Assembly: GCF_000716875.1 (NCBI RefSeq)
Contig: NZ_JNWQ01000103.1
Span: forward strand, 1 to 22,172
DNA: 22,172 nucleotides
Direction: 5' to 3'
From: Streptomyces novaecaesareae
GTDB lineage: Bacteria > Actinomycetota > Actinomycetes > Streptomycetales > Streptomycetaceae
The notes under the pieces are model-generated. The model did not search any database and was not told where the DNA came from. It saw nothing but the letters and a program-made list of their open reading frames with translations. Both the position numbers and the translations under genes were made by a program. Shown in pieces: positions 10,631 to 17,291 of this stretch. The first letter of the stretch is position 1. Each line of letters starts with the position of its first letter.

Positions 10631-11484
10631 GCGCCGTGGTGTCGGTGGACCACGCGGAGGGCTACCGGGCGAGCCGGACCCTGCCGCTGCGGGTGGAGGC
10701 GATGCGGCAGCTGCGCCGGCGCCGCACCCTGGTGATCGGCGGGGTGCTCGCCGCCATGCCGTTCGTCCTCCTGGCCGCGTTCCAGATCGGCGGCACCCCC
10801 GGCCGTCCGGATCGGACCAGCTTCATCGAGCTGGCCACCGCCTCGGGGGCCAACTTCGCGGTCACCATGCTGTTCGTGGGCACCGGCTTCATGCTGGTGA
10901 TCCCGGCCGCGCTGTTCTGCGGCGACACCGTCGCCTCCGAGGCCAGCTGGTCCTCGCTGCGCTACCTGCTCGCCGCGCCGGTGCCGCGGGCGCGGCTGCT
11001 GGTGCGCAAGTTCGCGGTCGGCCTGGCGTTCTCGGCGGTCGCCGTGGTCATGCTGCCCGCGATCGGGCTGGCCGTGGGGACGGCCGCGTACGGCTGGGGC
11101 GACCTCAAGCTGCCCGCCGGGGTCAGCCTGCCGGCCGGGGAGGCGCTGCCCCGGATCGCGATCGCGGTGGCCTTCGTCCTCCTGAGCGAGATCGTCATCG
11201 CGGCGCTGGCCTTCTGGCTGTCCACGGCGACCGACGCGCCGCTCGGCGCGGTGGGCGGCGCGGTGTTCGCGTCGATCATCACCGGGGTGCTGGACGCCGT
11301 CACCGCGCTGGGCGACCTGCGGGAGTGGCTGCCGGCGCACTGGCAGTACGCGTGGGCGGACGCCCTGCAGCCGCAGCTGGAGTGGGGCGGCATGGTGCAG
11401 GGCGTCTCGCTGTCGCTCTCGTACGCGGCGGTGCTGCTGGCGCTGGCGTTCCGGGGGTTCGCGCGCAAGGACGTGGTGTCGTAG
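10627..11484 (+). CDS. ABC-2 type transporter permease
   Basis: Predicted 285-residue permease partner of the preceding fused ATPase. Six hydrophobic segments are visible at about 35-52, 77-99, 124-150, 177-205, 209-231 and 259-277. Between the second and third lies SEASWSSLRYLLAAPVPRARLL, typical of ABC-2 permeases of the antibiotic or natural-product exporter type. The N-terminus carries a basic stretch (MRQLRRRRT) before the first helix. The start ATG overlaps the upstream TGA (ATGA), and GGAGGTGG seven bases before it serves as ribosome-binding site, so both are made from one mRNA in a coupled way. A dimer with two ATPase domains would be the usual complex, which would put two hydrolase domains on the outside. 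Confidence 0.9.
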   Translation: MSAVVSVDHAEGYRASRTLPLRVEAMRQLRRRRTLVIGGVLAAMPFVLLAAFQIGGTPGRPDRTSFIELATASGANFAVTMLFVGTGFMLVIPAALFCGDTVASEASWSSLRYLLAAPVPRARLLVRKFAVGLAFSAVAVVMLPAIGLAVGTAAYGWGDLKLPAGVSLPAGEALPRIAIAVAFVLLSEIVIAALAFWLSTATDAPLGAVGGAVFASIITGVLDAVTALGDLREWLPAHWQYAWADALQPQLEWGGMVQGVSLSLSYAAVLLALAFRGFARKDVVS

Positions 11485-11558
11485 TCGTGTCGTAGGGGCG
11501 GACGGGGGATGGGGGATCATGGGTGGGTAGCTGACTCCCCTGGTGAAGGACCCGAACC

Positions 11559-12137
11559 GTGGCCCAGATCGTCCTCTTCCACTCCGCCTACGGGCTGCGC
11601 CCCGCCGTGCACGCCGCCGCCGACCGGCTGCGCGCCGCCGGGCACACCGTGCACACGCCGGACCTCTTCGACGGACGGACCTTCGACTCCGTGGAGGAGG
11701 CGCAGGACTTCCAGGAGGAGCTCGGCGGCCGGGACGAGCTGCTGCGGCGGGCGGTGGCCGCCTCGGCCCCGCTGTCCGAGGGCGGGCTGGTGTACGCGGG
11801 CTTCTCGCTCGGCGGCGCCGTCGCGCAGAACCTGGCCCTGGCCGACGACAAGGCCCGCGCGCTGCTGCTCCTGCACGGCACCTCGGACCTGCGGGAGGAC
11901 GCGGCCACCGAGATCCCGGTGCAGCTGCACATCGCGGAGCCGGACCCGTTCGAGCCGGAGGACTGGCTGAACGCCTGGTACCTGCGGATGCGGCGGGCCG
12001 GGGCGGAGGTGGAGGTGCACCGCTACCGGGGTGCCGGGCACCTGTTCACCGACCCGGAGCTGCCGGACTACGACGCGGAGGCGGCGGAGCGGGCCTGGGC
12101 GGCGTCGCTGGACTTCCTGGGGGAACTGGAGGACTGA
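11559..12137 (+). CDS. Dienelactone hydrolase family protein
   Basis: Predicted 192-residue cytoplasmic alpha/beta hydrolase. The start of the domain, VLFHSAYGLRPAVHAAADRL, and the nucleophile elbow GFSLGG (Ser83) fit the dienelactone hydrolase family, in which the classical enzyme has Cys at this site; here it is Ser. The other triad members would be Asp129 (AEPDPF) and His161 (GAGHLF). No signal peptide. The GTG start has GAAGGA about ten bases upstream. It follows the ABC-2 permease by 74 bases on the same strand and may be part of that transcript or have its own promoter. The substrate is not known, and an esterase other than dienelactone hydrolase is quite possible. Confidence 0.88.
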   Translation: MAQIVLFHSAYGLRPAVHAAADRLRAAGHTVHTPDLFDGRTFDSVEEAQDFQEELGGRDELLRRAVAASAPLSEGGLVYAGFSLGGAVAQNLALADDKARALLLLHGTSDLREDAATEIPVQLHIAEPDPFEPEDWLNAWYLRMRRAGAEVEVHRYRGAGHLFTDPELPDYDAEAAERAWAASLDFLGELED

Positions 12138-12176
12138 GGGGCCGTCGGGGGGGCGTCCCCCGGGCGGGACGGATGG

Positions 12177-12210
12177 AGGCCGGGTCGAGGCGGATGCCTC
12201 GGCCCGGCCT
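12177..12210 (+). terminator. Strong hairpin after the dienelactone-hydrolase-like gene
   Basis: AGGCCGGGTCGAGGC (12177-12191), loop GGAT, GCCTCGGCCCGGCCT (12196-12210): a 15-pair stem with one T-G wobble. It begins 40 bases after the stop codon and is a convincing rho-independent-like terminator of the high-GC type without a T-tract. Confidence 0.7.
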
Positions 12211-12642
12211 TCGGCGTTGCCGGGGGGTTCCGCCTGGTCACAGAGGTGCCGATGGGGCCCGTGGTGCGGGTGTGAACGGGTGTGACGACGCCTCCCAGGG
12301 ACGCCCGGGAGGCGGCGGAAGTGCCGGTTGCGCGCCGGAAGGACTGTTTCCGGACAGCTACGCTCGGTGATCAACATCGCGGTGGTCCAGACCTCTTGTC
12401 GGGCACGTGCCACGCTGCCAGCACGGATGATCGAACTACGAACTGTTGTTAACCCGACGGCCGTCCACCCGTCACCGCCTGACGGCAGATCAGGTTGACC
12501 GGAATGCCCACGGCGTCGTTGATCTCCCGGGAAATCTCTCCATAGCATCGCGGTGCACTGCACTGCAGTCCTCACCAGCTCCCCGAATCCGCGCGGAAAT
12601 GCCGTCGAGCCATTTCCCGTGAACTAACCATTGGAGCGGCAC
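12211..12642 (+). promoter_or_regulatory. Long non-coding leader before the carbamoyltransferase gene
   Basis: No convincing gene is seen in these 432 bases. They hold a hairpin CGCCTCCC/GGGAGGCG (12289-12296 with 12307-12314), a small one CCGGAA/TTCCGG (about 12337-12356), the perfect palindrome GGCACGTGCC (12402-12411), the palindrome GTTAAC near 12447, and a repeat of TGCAC/TGCA (about 12553-12567). A candidate promoter is TTGATC (12519-12524), 18-nt gap, TAGCAT (12543-12548). The part after about 12360 is visibly less GC-rich than the genes. The structure suggests regulated expression of the next gene. Confidence 0.5.
12519..12548 (+). promoter_or_regulatory. Candidate promoter of the carbamoyltransferase gene
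   Basis: TTGATC (-35) and TAGCAT (-10) with an 18-base spacer match the housekeeping sigma factor pattern. Transcription would start near 12555, within the TGCACTGCACTGCA repeat, giving a 5' UTR of about 90 bases. Confidence 0.4.
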
Positions 12643-14370
12643 ATGCTTGTTCTCGGAATCACCAACAACGACCTGGCCGGCGCCTGCCTGGTGCAGGACG
12701 GGACCGTCGTCGCGGCCGTCAGCGAGGAGCGGTTCACCCGGATCAAGGACCACAAGGCCTGGCCGGAGCAGTCGATCGACTACGTCCTGAAGGAGGCCGG
12801 GGTCACCCTTTCCGATGTCGACCGGGTGGCCTACGGGTGGCAGGCGGGATTCAGCGCCGAAAAGCACCTGCTGCTCTACGTGGACCGCATTTCGGAGGAG
12901 GCCCGGCTGCGCCCCGAGGCGCTTCCGCACCTGCGCAAGCGGATATCCGACGAAATTGCGAACGACCGCGAGAAGCGCGGCGAGTTCGATGCCTTCATCG
13001 AGGAGAACGGACTGCGCGGCAAGGTGGTTCATGTCGACCACCACGAGTCGCACGGCCTGGGCGCCTTCCTCTGCTCCCCGTTCGACGAGGCCCTCGTGGT
13101 CACCTGCGACGGCCGCGGGGACTTCCAGTCCCTCACCGTCACGCACTACTTCCCCGGCGGCGAGGAGGTGCTCCAGCGCGAGACCTCGATCGACAGCCTC
13201 GGCTACTTCTACGGCCGGATCACCAAGCTGCTCGGCTTCCGCCCCAACCGGCACGAGGGCAAGATCACCGGCCTGGCCGCCAACGGCGACCCGGAGAAGC
13301 TCCTCCCGCTGATGCGCCGGATGATCGACATCGAGGAGAACGGCGCGATCCGCGCCCGCTGCGGCGACTGGTACCAGCCCTCCTACGACGGCTACTCCGA
13401 GGAACTGCTGCGCGAGATCGCCACGCACGAGCCGGCCGACGTCGCCGCGGCCGCCCAGCGGCACGTGGAGGACCTGCTGACCGCCGTGGTGGCGCAGCAC
13501 ATCGGCAAGGTGCCCGGCGGCAACGTCTGCCTCTCCGGCGGGGTGTTCGCCAACGTCAAGCTCAACCAGCGGATCTTCGACACCGACGGCGTGCGGAACG
13601 TCTACGTGCTGCCGCCGATGGGCGACGGCGGACTGCCGCTGCAGGCCGCCGTGATCGTGGCCCACCGGGAGACCGGCGAGCGCCCGCGGGTGCCCTCGAT
13701 GGCGCTCGGCCCGGACGCGGCCATCTCCGAGGGCCGGCTGGAGGAGATCCTGCACGACTACCCCGAGCTGCGCTACCGGCGGATCGGCGAGGGCATGCGG
13801 GAGGCACTGCTCGCCGCGCTGGAGGCGGACCAGGTCATCGGCACCTACCGGGGTCGGATGGAGTTCGGCCCGCGGGCCCTCGGCCGGCGCAGCGTCATCT
13901 ACGGCACCGCCGACGTGACCATGAACGACTGGCTCAACAAGCGCCTGAACCGTACCGAGTTCATGCCCTTCGCGCCGATCACCGCCGAGGACCTGGCGGC
14001 CGACTGCTACGTGGGCTGGGAGCCGGAGCAGCCGTCGGCGCTGTTCATGACGATCACGTACGACTGCCACGAGCCGTTCGCCAAGGCCTGCCCGGCCGTG
14101 GTGCACGTGGACAACACCGCCCGCCCGCAGATCGTCCGGGCCCAGGACGACCCGTTCCTGCATGGGCTGCTGATGGCCTGGTACGACCGCAGCGGCCAGG
14201 CGGCGCTGGTGAACACCTCGTTCAACAAGCACGAGGAGCCGATCGTGGGATCGCACCGCGACGCGCTCGACCCGCTCGTCGACGAGGTGGTCGACCTGCT
14301 CCTGGTCGACGACGTGTACCTGGTCTGGAAGGAGTCGGCGAACGCGTTCATGGCGGGGCGGGCCGCTTAG
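12643..14370 (+). CDS. Carbamoyltransferase of the NodU/CmcH/TobZ family
   Basis: Predicted 575-residue cytoplasmic enzyme that transfers a carbamoyl group from carbamoyl phosphate, via carbamoyl-AMP, to a hydroxyl of a small molecule, as in NodU, CmcH, NovN and TobZ. The N-terminal Kae1-like domain begins LVLGITNNDLAGACLVQDG and has the metal-binding HxxxH (H133-x3-H137, in DHHESH), CDGRGD (155-160), HEGKITGLAANG (204-215), LSGGVFANVKLNQ (297-309) and PPMGDGGLP with Asp328. The C-terminal YrdC-like domain (about 395-575) has EFGPRALGRRSV, NRTEFMPFAP and NTSFNKHEEPIV. It looks complete and active. The ATG at 12643 has GGAG six bases upstream. No glycosyltransferase, polyketide or aminoglycoside genes surround it, so the acceptor is unknown. 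Confidence 0.92.
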   Translation: MLVLGITNNDLAGACLVQDGTVVAAVSEERFTRIKDHKAWPEQSIDYVLKEAGVTLSDVDRVAYGWQAGFSAEKHLLLYVDRISEEARLRPEALPHLRKRISDEIANDREKRGEFDAFIEENGLRGKVVHVDHHESHGLGAFLCSPFDEALVVTCDGRGDFQSLTVTHYFPGGEEVLQRETSIDSLGYFYGRITKLLGFRPNRHEGKITGLAANGDPEKLLPLMRRMIDIEENGAIRARCGDWYQPSYDGYSEELLREIATHEPADVAAAAQRHVEDLLTAVVAQHIGKVPGGNVCLSGGVFANVKLNQRIFDTDGVRNVYVLPPMGDGGLPLQAAVIVAHRETGERPRVPSMALGPDAAISEGRLEEILHDYPELRYRRIGEGMREALLAALEADQVIGTYRGRMEFGPRALGRRSVIYGTADVTMNDWLNKRLNRTEFMPFAPITAEDLAADCYVGWEPEQPSALFMTITYDCHEPFAKACPAVVHVDNTARPQIVRAQDDPFLHGLLMAWYDRSGQAALVNTSFNKHEEPIVGSHRDALDPLVDEVVDLLLVDDVYLVWKESANAFMAGRAA

Positions 14371-14383
14371 GGCCTGGTGTGTT

Positions 14384-14427
14384 GGCCGGGTGGTTTCGTG
14401 AGGTCTAGTCCAGTTGACCGCCCGGCC
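14384..14427 (+). terminator. Inverted repeat after the carbamoyltransferase gene
   Basis: GGCCGGGTGGTT (14384-14395) pairs with GACCGCCCGGCC (14416-14427), a 12-bp stem with two G-T wobbles and a 20-base loop. It starts 13 bases after the stop codon. It also overlaps a TTGACC (14414-14419) that could be a -35 element for the next gene. Confidence 0.45.
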
Positions 14428-14483
14428 GACGGGAGTTGAACTATCGTCAGATCGTATGGCGCAAGCGCCGAGTGAGGAGACCG

Positions 14484-15245
14484 ATGCAGCCGCAGGCAGC
14501 CGGAACGCGGTACGAGGTCGAGGCGGTCGTCTTCGACATGGACGGGGTCCTGATCGACTCGCGGCCCGTGATCGAGGAGGCGTGGCGGTCGGTGGTTCGG
14601 CGCCACGGCCGGGTGCTGGCCGACCCGGAGATCGAGGAGTACGTCCACGGGCGGACCGGCGACCAGACGGTGCGGCTGATCTTCCCGCACCACTCGGACG
14701 CCGAACGGAAGGCGATCTGGGCCGAGGTGGACACCGTCGAGGAGGAGGCCCCGTACCGGGCCGTCCCCGGCGCCGACCGGCTCGCCACCCGGCTCCGGCA
14801 GGCCGGCGTGCCCGTCGGGCTGGCCACCAGCAGCTGGACCCGGAAGATCGACAACGCGCTGGGCGGGATCGGCCTGCTCGACGTCTTCCGGGTGCGGGTC
14901 ACCCGGGACGACGTCGAGCGGGGCAAGCCGCACCCCGACCCGTACCTGTCCGCCTGCCGGGGGCTCGGGGTCCGGCCGCAGCGCACGCTGGTCTTCGAGG
15001 ACTCCGTCAGCGGGGTCCGCTCGGCGGTCGCGGCCGGCGCGGTGTGCGTCGGGATCGGCGGGATCGGCGAGGGGCGGGCTTTGGTGGAGGCCGGCGCGGT
15101 GGTGGCCGTGCCGGACTTCACGGCGCTGGTGGTGGGGGAGGTCGGCGGGGCTGGCGGGGCCGCTGGGGCCGCTGGGACGATCACGCTGACCGACCTGGAC
15201 GGGCTGGTCACCGTGGCGCTCACGGTCGGGCCCGATGGTGGCTGA
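14484..15245 (+). CDS. HAD family phosphatase (beta-phosphoglucomutase-like)
   Basis: Predicted 253-residue HAD hydrolase of the subfamily with an alpha-helical cap (beta-phosphoglucomutase/phosphoglycolate phosphatase type). Motif I is VVFDMDGVLIDS with nucleophile Asp18 and acid Asp20; motif II has Thr115 (LATSSW); motif III has Lys148 (RGKPHPDP); motif IV is FEDS (171-174). The cap lies between about 25 and 90. The likely substrate is a small phosphorylated sugar or metabolite. ATG 14484 has GAGGAG five bases upstream; an in-frame TTG at 14436 lacks support. The C-terminal 40 residues contain a Gly/Ala-rich low-complexity stretch (about 221-232). The gene overlaps the MFS gene by 11 bases, so the two should be co-translated. 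Confidence 0.9.
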   Translation: MQPQAAGTRYEVEAVVFDMDGVLIDSRPVIEEAWRSVVRRHGRVLADPEIEEYVHGRTGDQTVRLIFPHHSDAERKAIWAEVDTVEEEAPYRAVPGADRLATRLRQAGVPVGLATSSWTRKIDNALGGIGLLDVFRVRVTRDDVERGKPHPDPYLSACRGLGVRPQRTLVFEDSVSGVRSAVAAGAVCVGIGGIGEGRALVEAGAVVAVPDFTALVVGEVGGAGGAAGAAGTITLTDLDGLVTVALTVGPDGG

Positions 15246-16470
15246 CGCGGGCCGGACGGCGTCGGACCCGGCGCTCGTCGACGCGGGGCCGGTTGCGGCA
15301 GGGGCGGCCGCGGCGGGGCCGGTCGCGGCGGGGCCGGAGCCGGAGGCGCCGGTGATGGCCCGGTCGGCGGCGGTCTCGGCGTTCGGAGTCTTCCTCGTCC
15401 TGGGCGTGCTCACCGCCTCGCTCGGCGCCTCGCTCCCCTTCCTGCGGGAACGGTTCGGCGCCGAGCACGAGGTCGGACGGGTGGTCTCCGCGTACAACCT
15501 CGGCGCGCTCGCGGCGACCGTCTGCATCGGGCTGCTCGGGCGGCGGCTGAACGTCCGGGCGGCGCCGCCCGTCCTGCTCGCCGTCTTCGCGGCGGGCGCG
15601 GCCGGGATGGCGGTGAGCCCCGGCTGGGCCGCCTACCTCGGCTGCGCGGCGGTGACCGGCATCGGGTACGGCGGGTTGGCGCTCACCCTCAACACGGCGT
15701 TCGCGCGCGGGTTCGCGGGCAACAGCGTGGTGATGGTCAACCGGCTGAACGCCGTCTTCGGGATCGGCGCGATGCTGGGCCCGCTGGCCGCGGGGGCCGT
15801 CGGGCACACCGACATCCGGCTGCTCGCGCTGGCGGCCGCGGTGTGCGCGCTGCCGTGCTTCCTGGTCGGACGGGCGGGCGCGGTGCTCGCCGCCCCCAGG
15901 GCCGAGTCGGGCCCGCAGGGCGGCCAACGCGTGCGGGTCGGGCCGGGGTTGCTCCCATTCCTGCTGGTGGGCCTGGTGTACGCGGGCATGGAGACCAGCA
16001 TCGGCACCTGGCAGTCGACCCAGCTGGTGCGCGGCGGCTGGAGCACCCAGGCGGCGACGACGGCGGCCTCGGGGTTCTGGGCCGGGATGGCCGTCGGGCG
16101 CCTGGTCGTCCCGCAGTTGACCCGGCGGCTGCCGGGCCGCACCACCCTGCCGGGCTACCTGGCGGCGGCCCTCGCGGCGCTGCTGCTGGCCGCCGTGCCG
16201 CACCTCGCGGTGGTGGCCTACCCGCTGGCCGGGCTGGCGATGGCGCCGGTGCTGCCGACGCTGATCGCCTGGGTCTCCGGCGTCGCGGAGGTGCCGCAGC
16301 AGGCGACCTCCGTACTGACGCTCTGCTGCATGCTCGGCAACGCCGTCGTGCCGGCGGTGGTGGGGGCGCTCGGCGGGTCGGGCGGGCCGGTGGTGATTCC
16401 GCTGGTGCTGGCCGGGGCGTGCCTGCTCTGCCTCGGGCTCGCGGGGTGGCTGCGGGCGGCTCGGCGGTAG
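15235..16470 (+). CDS. MFS transporter
   Basis: Predicted 411-residue major facilitator with about 12 membrane helices, the first at about 46-66. The N-terminal 40 residues are a cytoplasmic Ala/Gly/Pro-rich tail containing a GPVAAG repeat. The loop between helices 2 and 3 is GLLGRRLNVRA, a shortened form of the family signature. The middle loop (about 222-240) is charged. The general layout recalls the sugar/fucose-permease-like branch, but this is only an impression. The ATG at 15235 overlaps the end of the HAD gene by 11 bases; a GTG follows at once. Being coupled to a sugar-phosphatase-like gene, it may take up or export the compound that enzyme acts on (inference). Confidence 0.9.
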   Translation: MVADAGRTASDPALVDAGPVAAGAAAAGPVAAGPEPEAPVMARSAAVSAFGVFLVLGVLTASLGASLPFLRERFGAEHEVGRVVSAYNLGALAATVCIGLLGRRLNVRAAPPVLLAVFAAGAAGMAVSPGWAAYLGCAAVTGIGYGGLALTLNTAFARGFAGNSVVMVNRLNAVFGIGAMLGPLAAGAVGHTDIRLLALAAAVCALPCFLVGRAGAVLAAPRAESGPQGGQRVRVGPGLLPFLLVGLVYAGMETSIGTWQSTQLVRGGWSTQAATTAASGFWAGMAVGRLVVPQLTRRLPGRTTLPGYLAAALAALLLAAVPHLAVVAYPLAGLAMAPVLPTLIAWVSGVAEVPQQATSVLTLCCMLGNAVVPAVVGALGGSGGPVVIPLVLAGACLLCLGLAGWLRAARR

Positions 16471-16480
16471 GTGGGGGTTG

Positions 16481-16522
16481 CCGCTGCCGGTGCCGGTGCC
16501 GGTGCGGGTGCGGGTGCTGGTG
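16481..16522 (+). repeat. Hexanucleotide array (CCGGTG type), seven units
   Basis: Seven adjacent six-base units CCGCTG, CCGGTG (three times), CGGGTG (twice) and CTGGTG begin ten bases after the MFS stop codon. They lie just before the palindromic repeat at 16528. The array is intergenic and between convergent genes. Confidence 0.8.
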
Positions 16523-16527
16523 CTGTC

Positions 16528-16560
16528 GCGCGGGAAGTCGGACGGGCCGACTTCCTGCGC
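16528..16560. repeat. Palindromic repeat, copy 1 (likely bidirectional terminator)
   Basis: GCGCGGGAAGTCGG, loop ACGGG, CCGACTTCCTGCGC: a 14-pair stem with one G-T pair. It lies between the convergent MFS and HEAT-repeat genes, a normal place for a terminator. The same sequence with two base changes occurs at 19872-19904 and 21675-21707. Confidence 0.85.
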
Positions 16561-16566
16561 GTTTCG

Positions 16567-17121
16567 TTACGGCGCCACCCGGCCGAGTGCCGGCGGGCGG
16601 GTGCGCCTGTGGATCGGGCCGCCCGGGGCGTACCAGCCGGCCTTCTTGCGGACGGCCGGGCTCGGGTCCTGCGTGTGGGAGCGCTGGAGGGCCGCCGCGG
16701 CGCGCGGGTCGGTGTGGGCGAACTTGCCGACGAGTTCGGCGGCCCGGGCGCGGACCTGCGGATCGGGGTCGTCGGCCAGGTGTCGCAGGCCGGGGTCGAG
16801 GACGCGGTCCGCGCCCGGGGCGCAGGTGTCGCCCTTGCAGCGGTCGCAGGCCAGGGCGTGGAAGGCGGCGACCCGGACCCGGGCGTCGGGGTCGTCGGCC
16901 ATGGCGACGAGCCGGTCCATCGAGTCGGTGTCGACCAGGTGGTCGAGGAGGCGGCAACAGCCTTCCCGTACCGCCGCGTTGGGGTCGGACAGGCCGTCGC
17001 GGATGGCGTCGAGCGCGTCCGCCGCGCGGTGTAGCAGTTCGTGGTAGGCGGCCACGGTGCGCTGTGGGTCGCCCAGGCACGAGACGAGGGCTTCGTTGTC
17101 GGTCCGTGCGAATCCGAGCAC
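16567..17121 (-). CDS. HEAT-repeat domain protein
   Basis: Predicted 184-residue soluble protein. At least three HEAT-like units are visible: ALDAIRDGLSDPNAAVREGCCRLL (36-59), MDRLVAMADDPDARVRVAAFHAL (68-90), and a unit with LRHLADDPDPQVRARAAELVGKF (112-134), plus a partial one (DPSPAVRKKAGWY, 152-164). Each has the D-P-x2-x-V-R core typical of such repeats. Between the second and third unit lies CDRCKGDTC (92-100), a possible metal-binding or redox site. Such proteins usually act as binding scaffolds; no catalytic function is suggested. The GTG at 17119-17121 starts at VLGFARTDNEAL; a GACACT box six bases upstream would allow a leaderless message. It lies downstream of the VOC gene on the same strand, 170 bases apart. 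Confidence 0.8.
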   Translation of the reverse strand: MLGFARTDNEALVSCLGDPQRTVAAYHELLHRAADALDAIRDGLSDPNAAVREGCCRLLDHLVDTDSMDRLVAMADDPDARVRVAAFHALACDRCKGDTCAPGADRVLDPGLRHLADDPDPQVRARAAELVGKFAHTDPRAAAALQRSHTQDPSPAVRKKAGWYAPGGPIHRRTRPPALGRVAP

Positions 17122-17203
17122 GGGGCGAGTGTCGGGCCGTACGGGCCGTGGGGCAACGGGATTTCGGCGACGGGATCGGGGCGGTCTCACCGAGGACGTG
17201 GAC

Positions 17204-17232
17204 GGGGGCGGTGGAGCAACTGCGCCGCCCCC
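17204..17232 (-). terminator. Inverted repeat after the two-domain VOC gene
   Basis: GGGGGCGG (17204-17211) pairs with CCGCCCCC (17225-17232) across a 13-base loop. It lies downstream of the stop of the minus-strand VOC gene and upstream of the HEAT-repeat gene, so it could separate the two transcripts. Confidence 0.5.
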
Positions 17233-17291
17233 TCGGGCCGGTGGGCGCGAGAGGGCGGGCAGGGTGAGGCGGGTGGGCGGTGCCTCGGGGG

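Noticed and set aside
12490..14256. Long minus-strand frame opposite the carbamoyltransferase gene
   Set aside because: His/Val/Leu-rich shadow translation typical of high-GC antisense frames; the plus strand has all motifs of a known enzyme.
14414..14447. Promoter TTGACC...TATCGT before the HAD gene
   Set aside because: The spacing is 22 bases, too long for a standard promoter, and the alternative TGAACT at 17 bases is a poor -10 box; no confident call was made.
16481..16522. Possible CRISPR-like or direct-repeat array
   Set aside because: The units are six bases and contiguous with no spacers; it is a microsatellite-like array.
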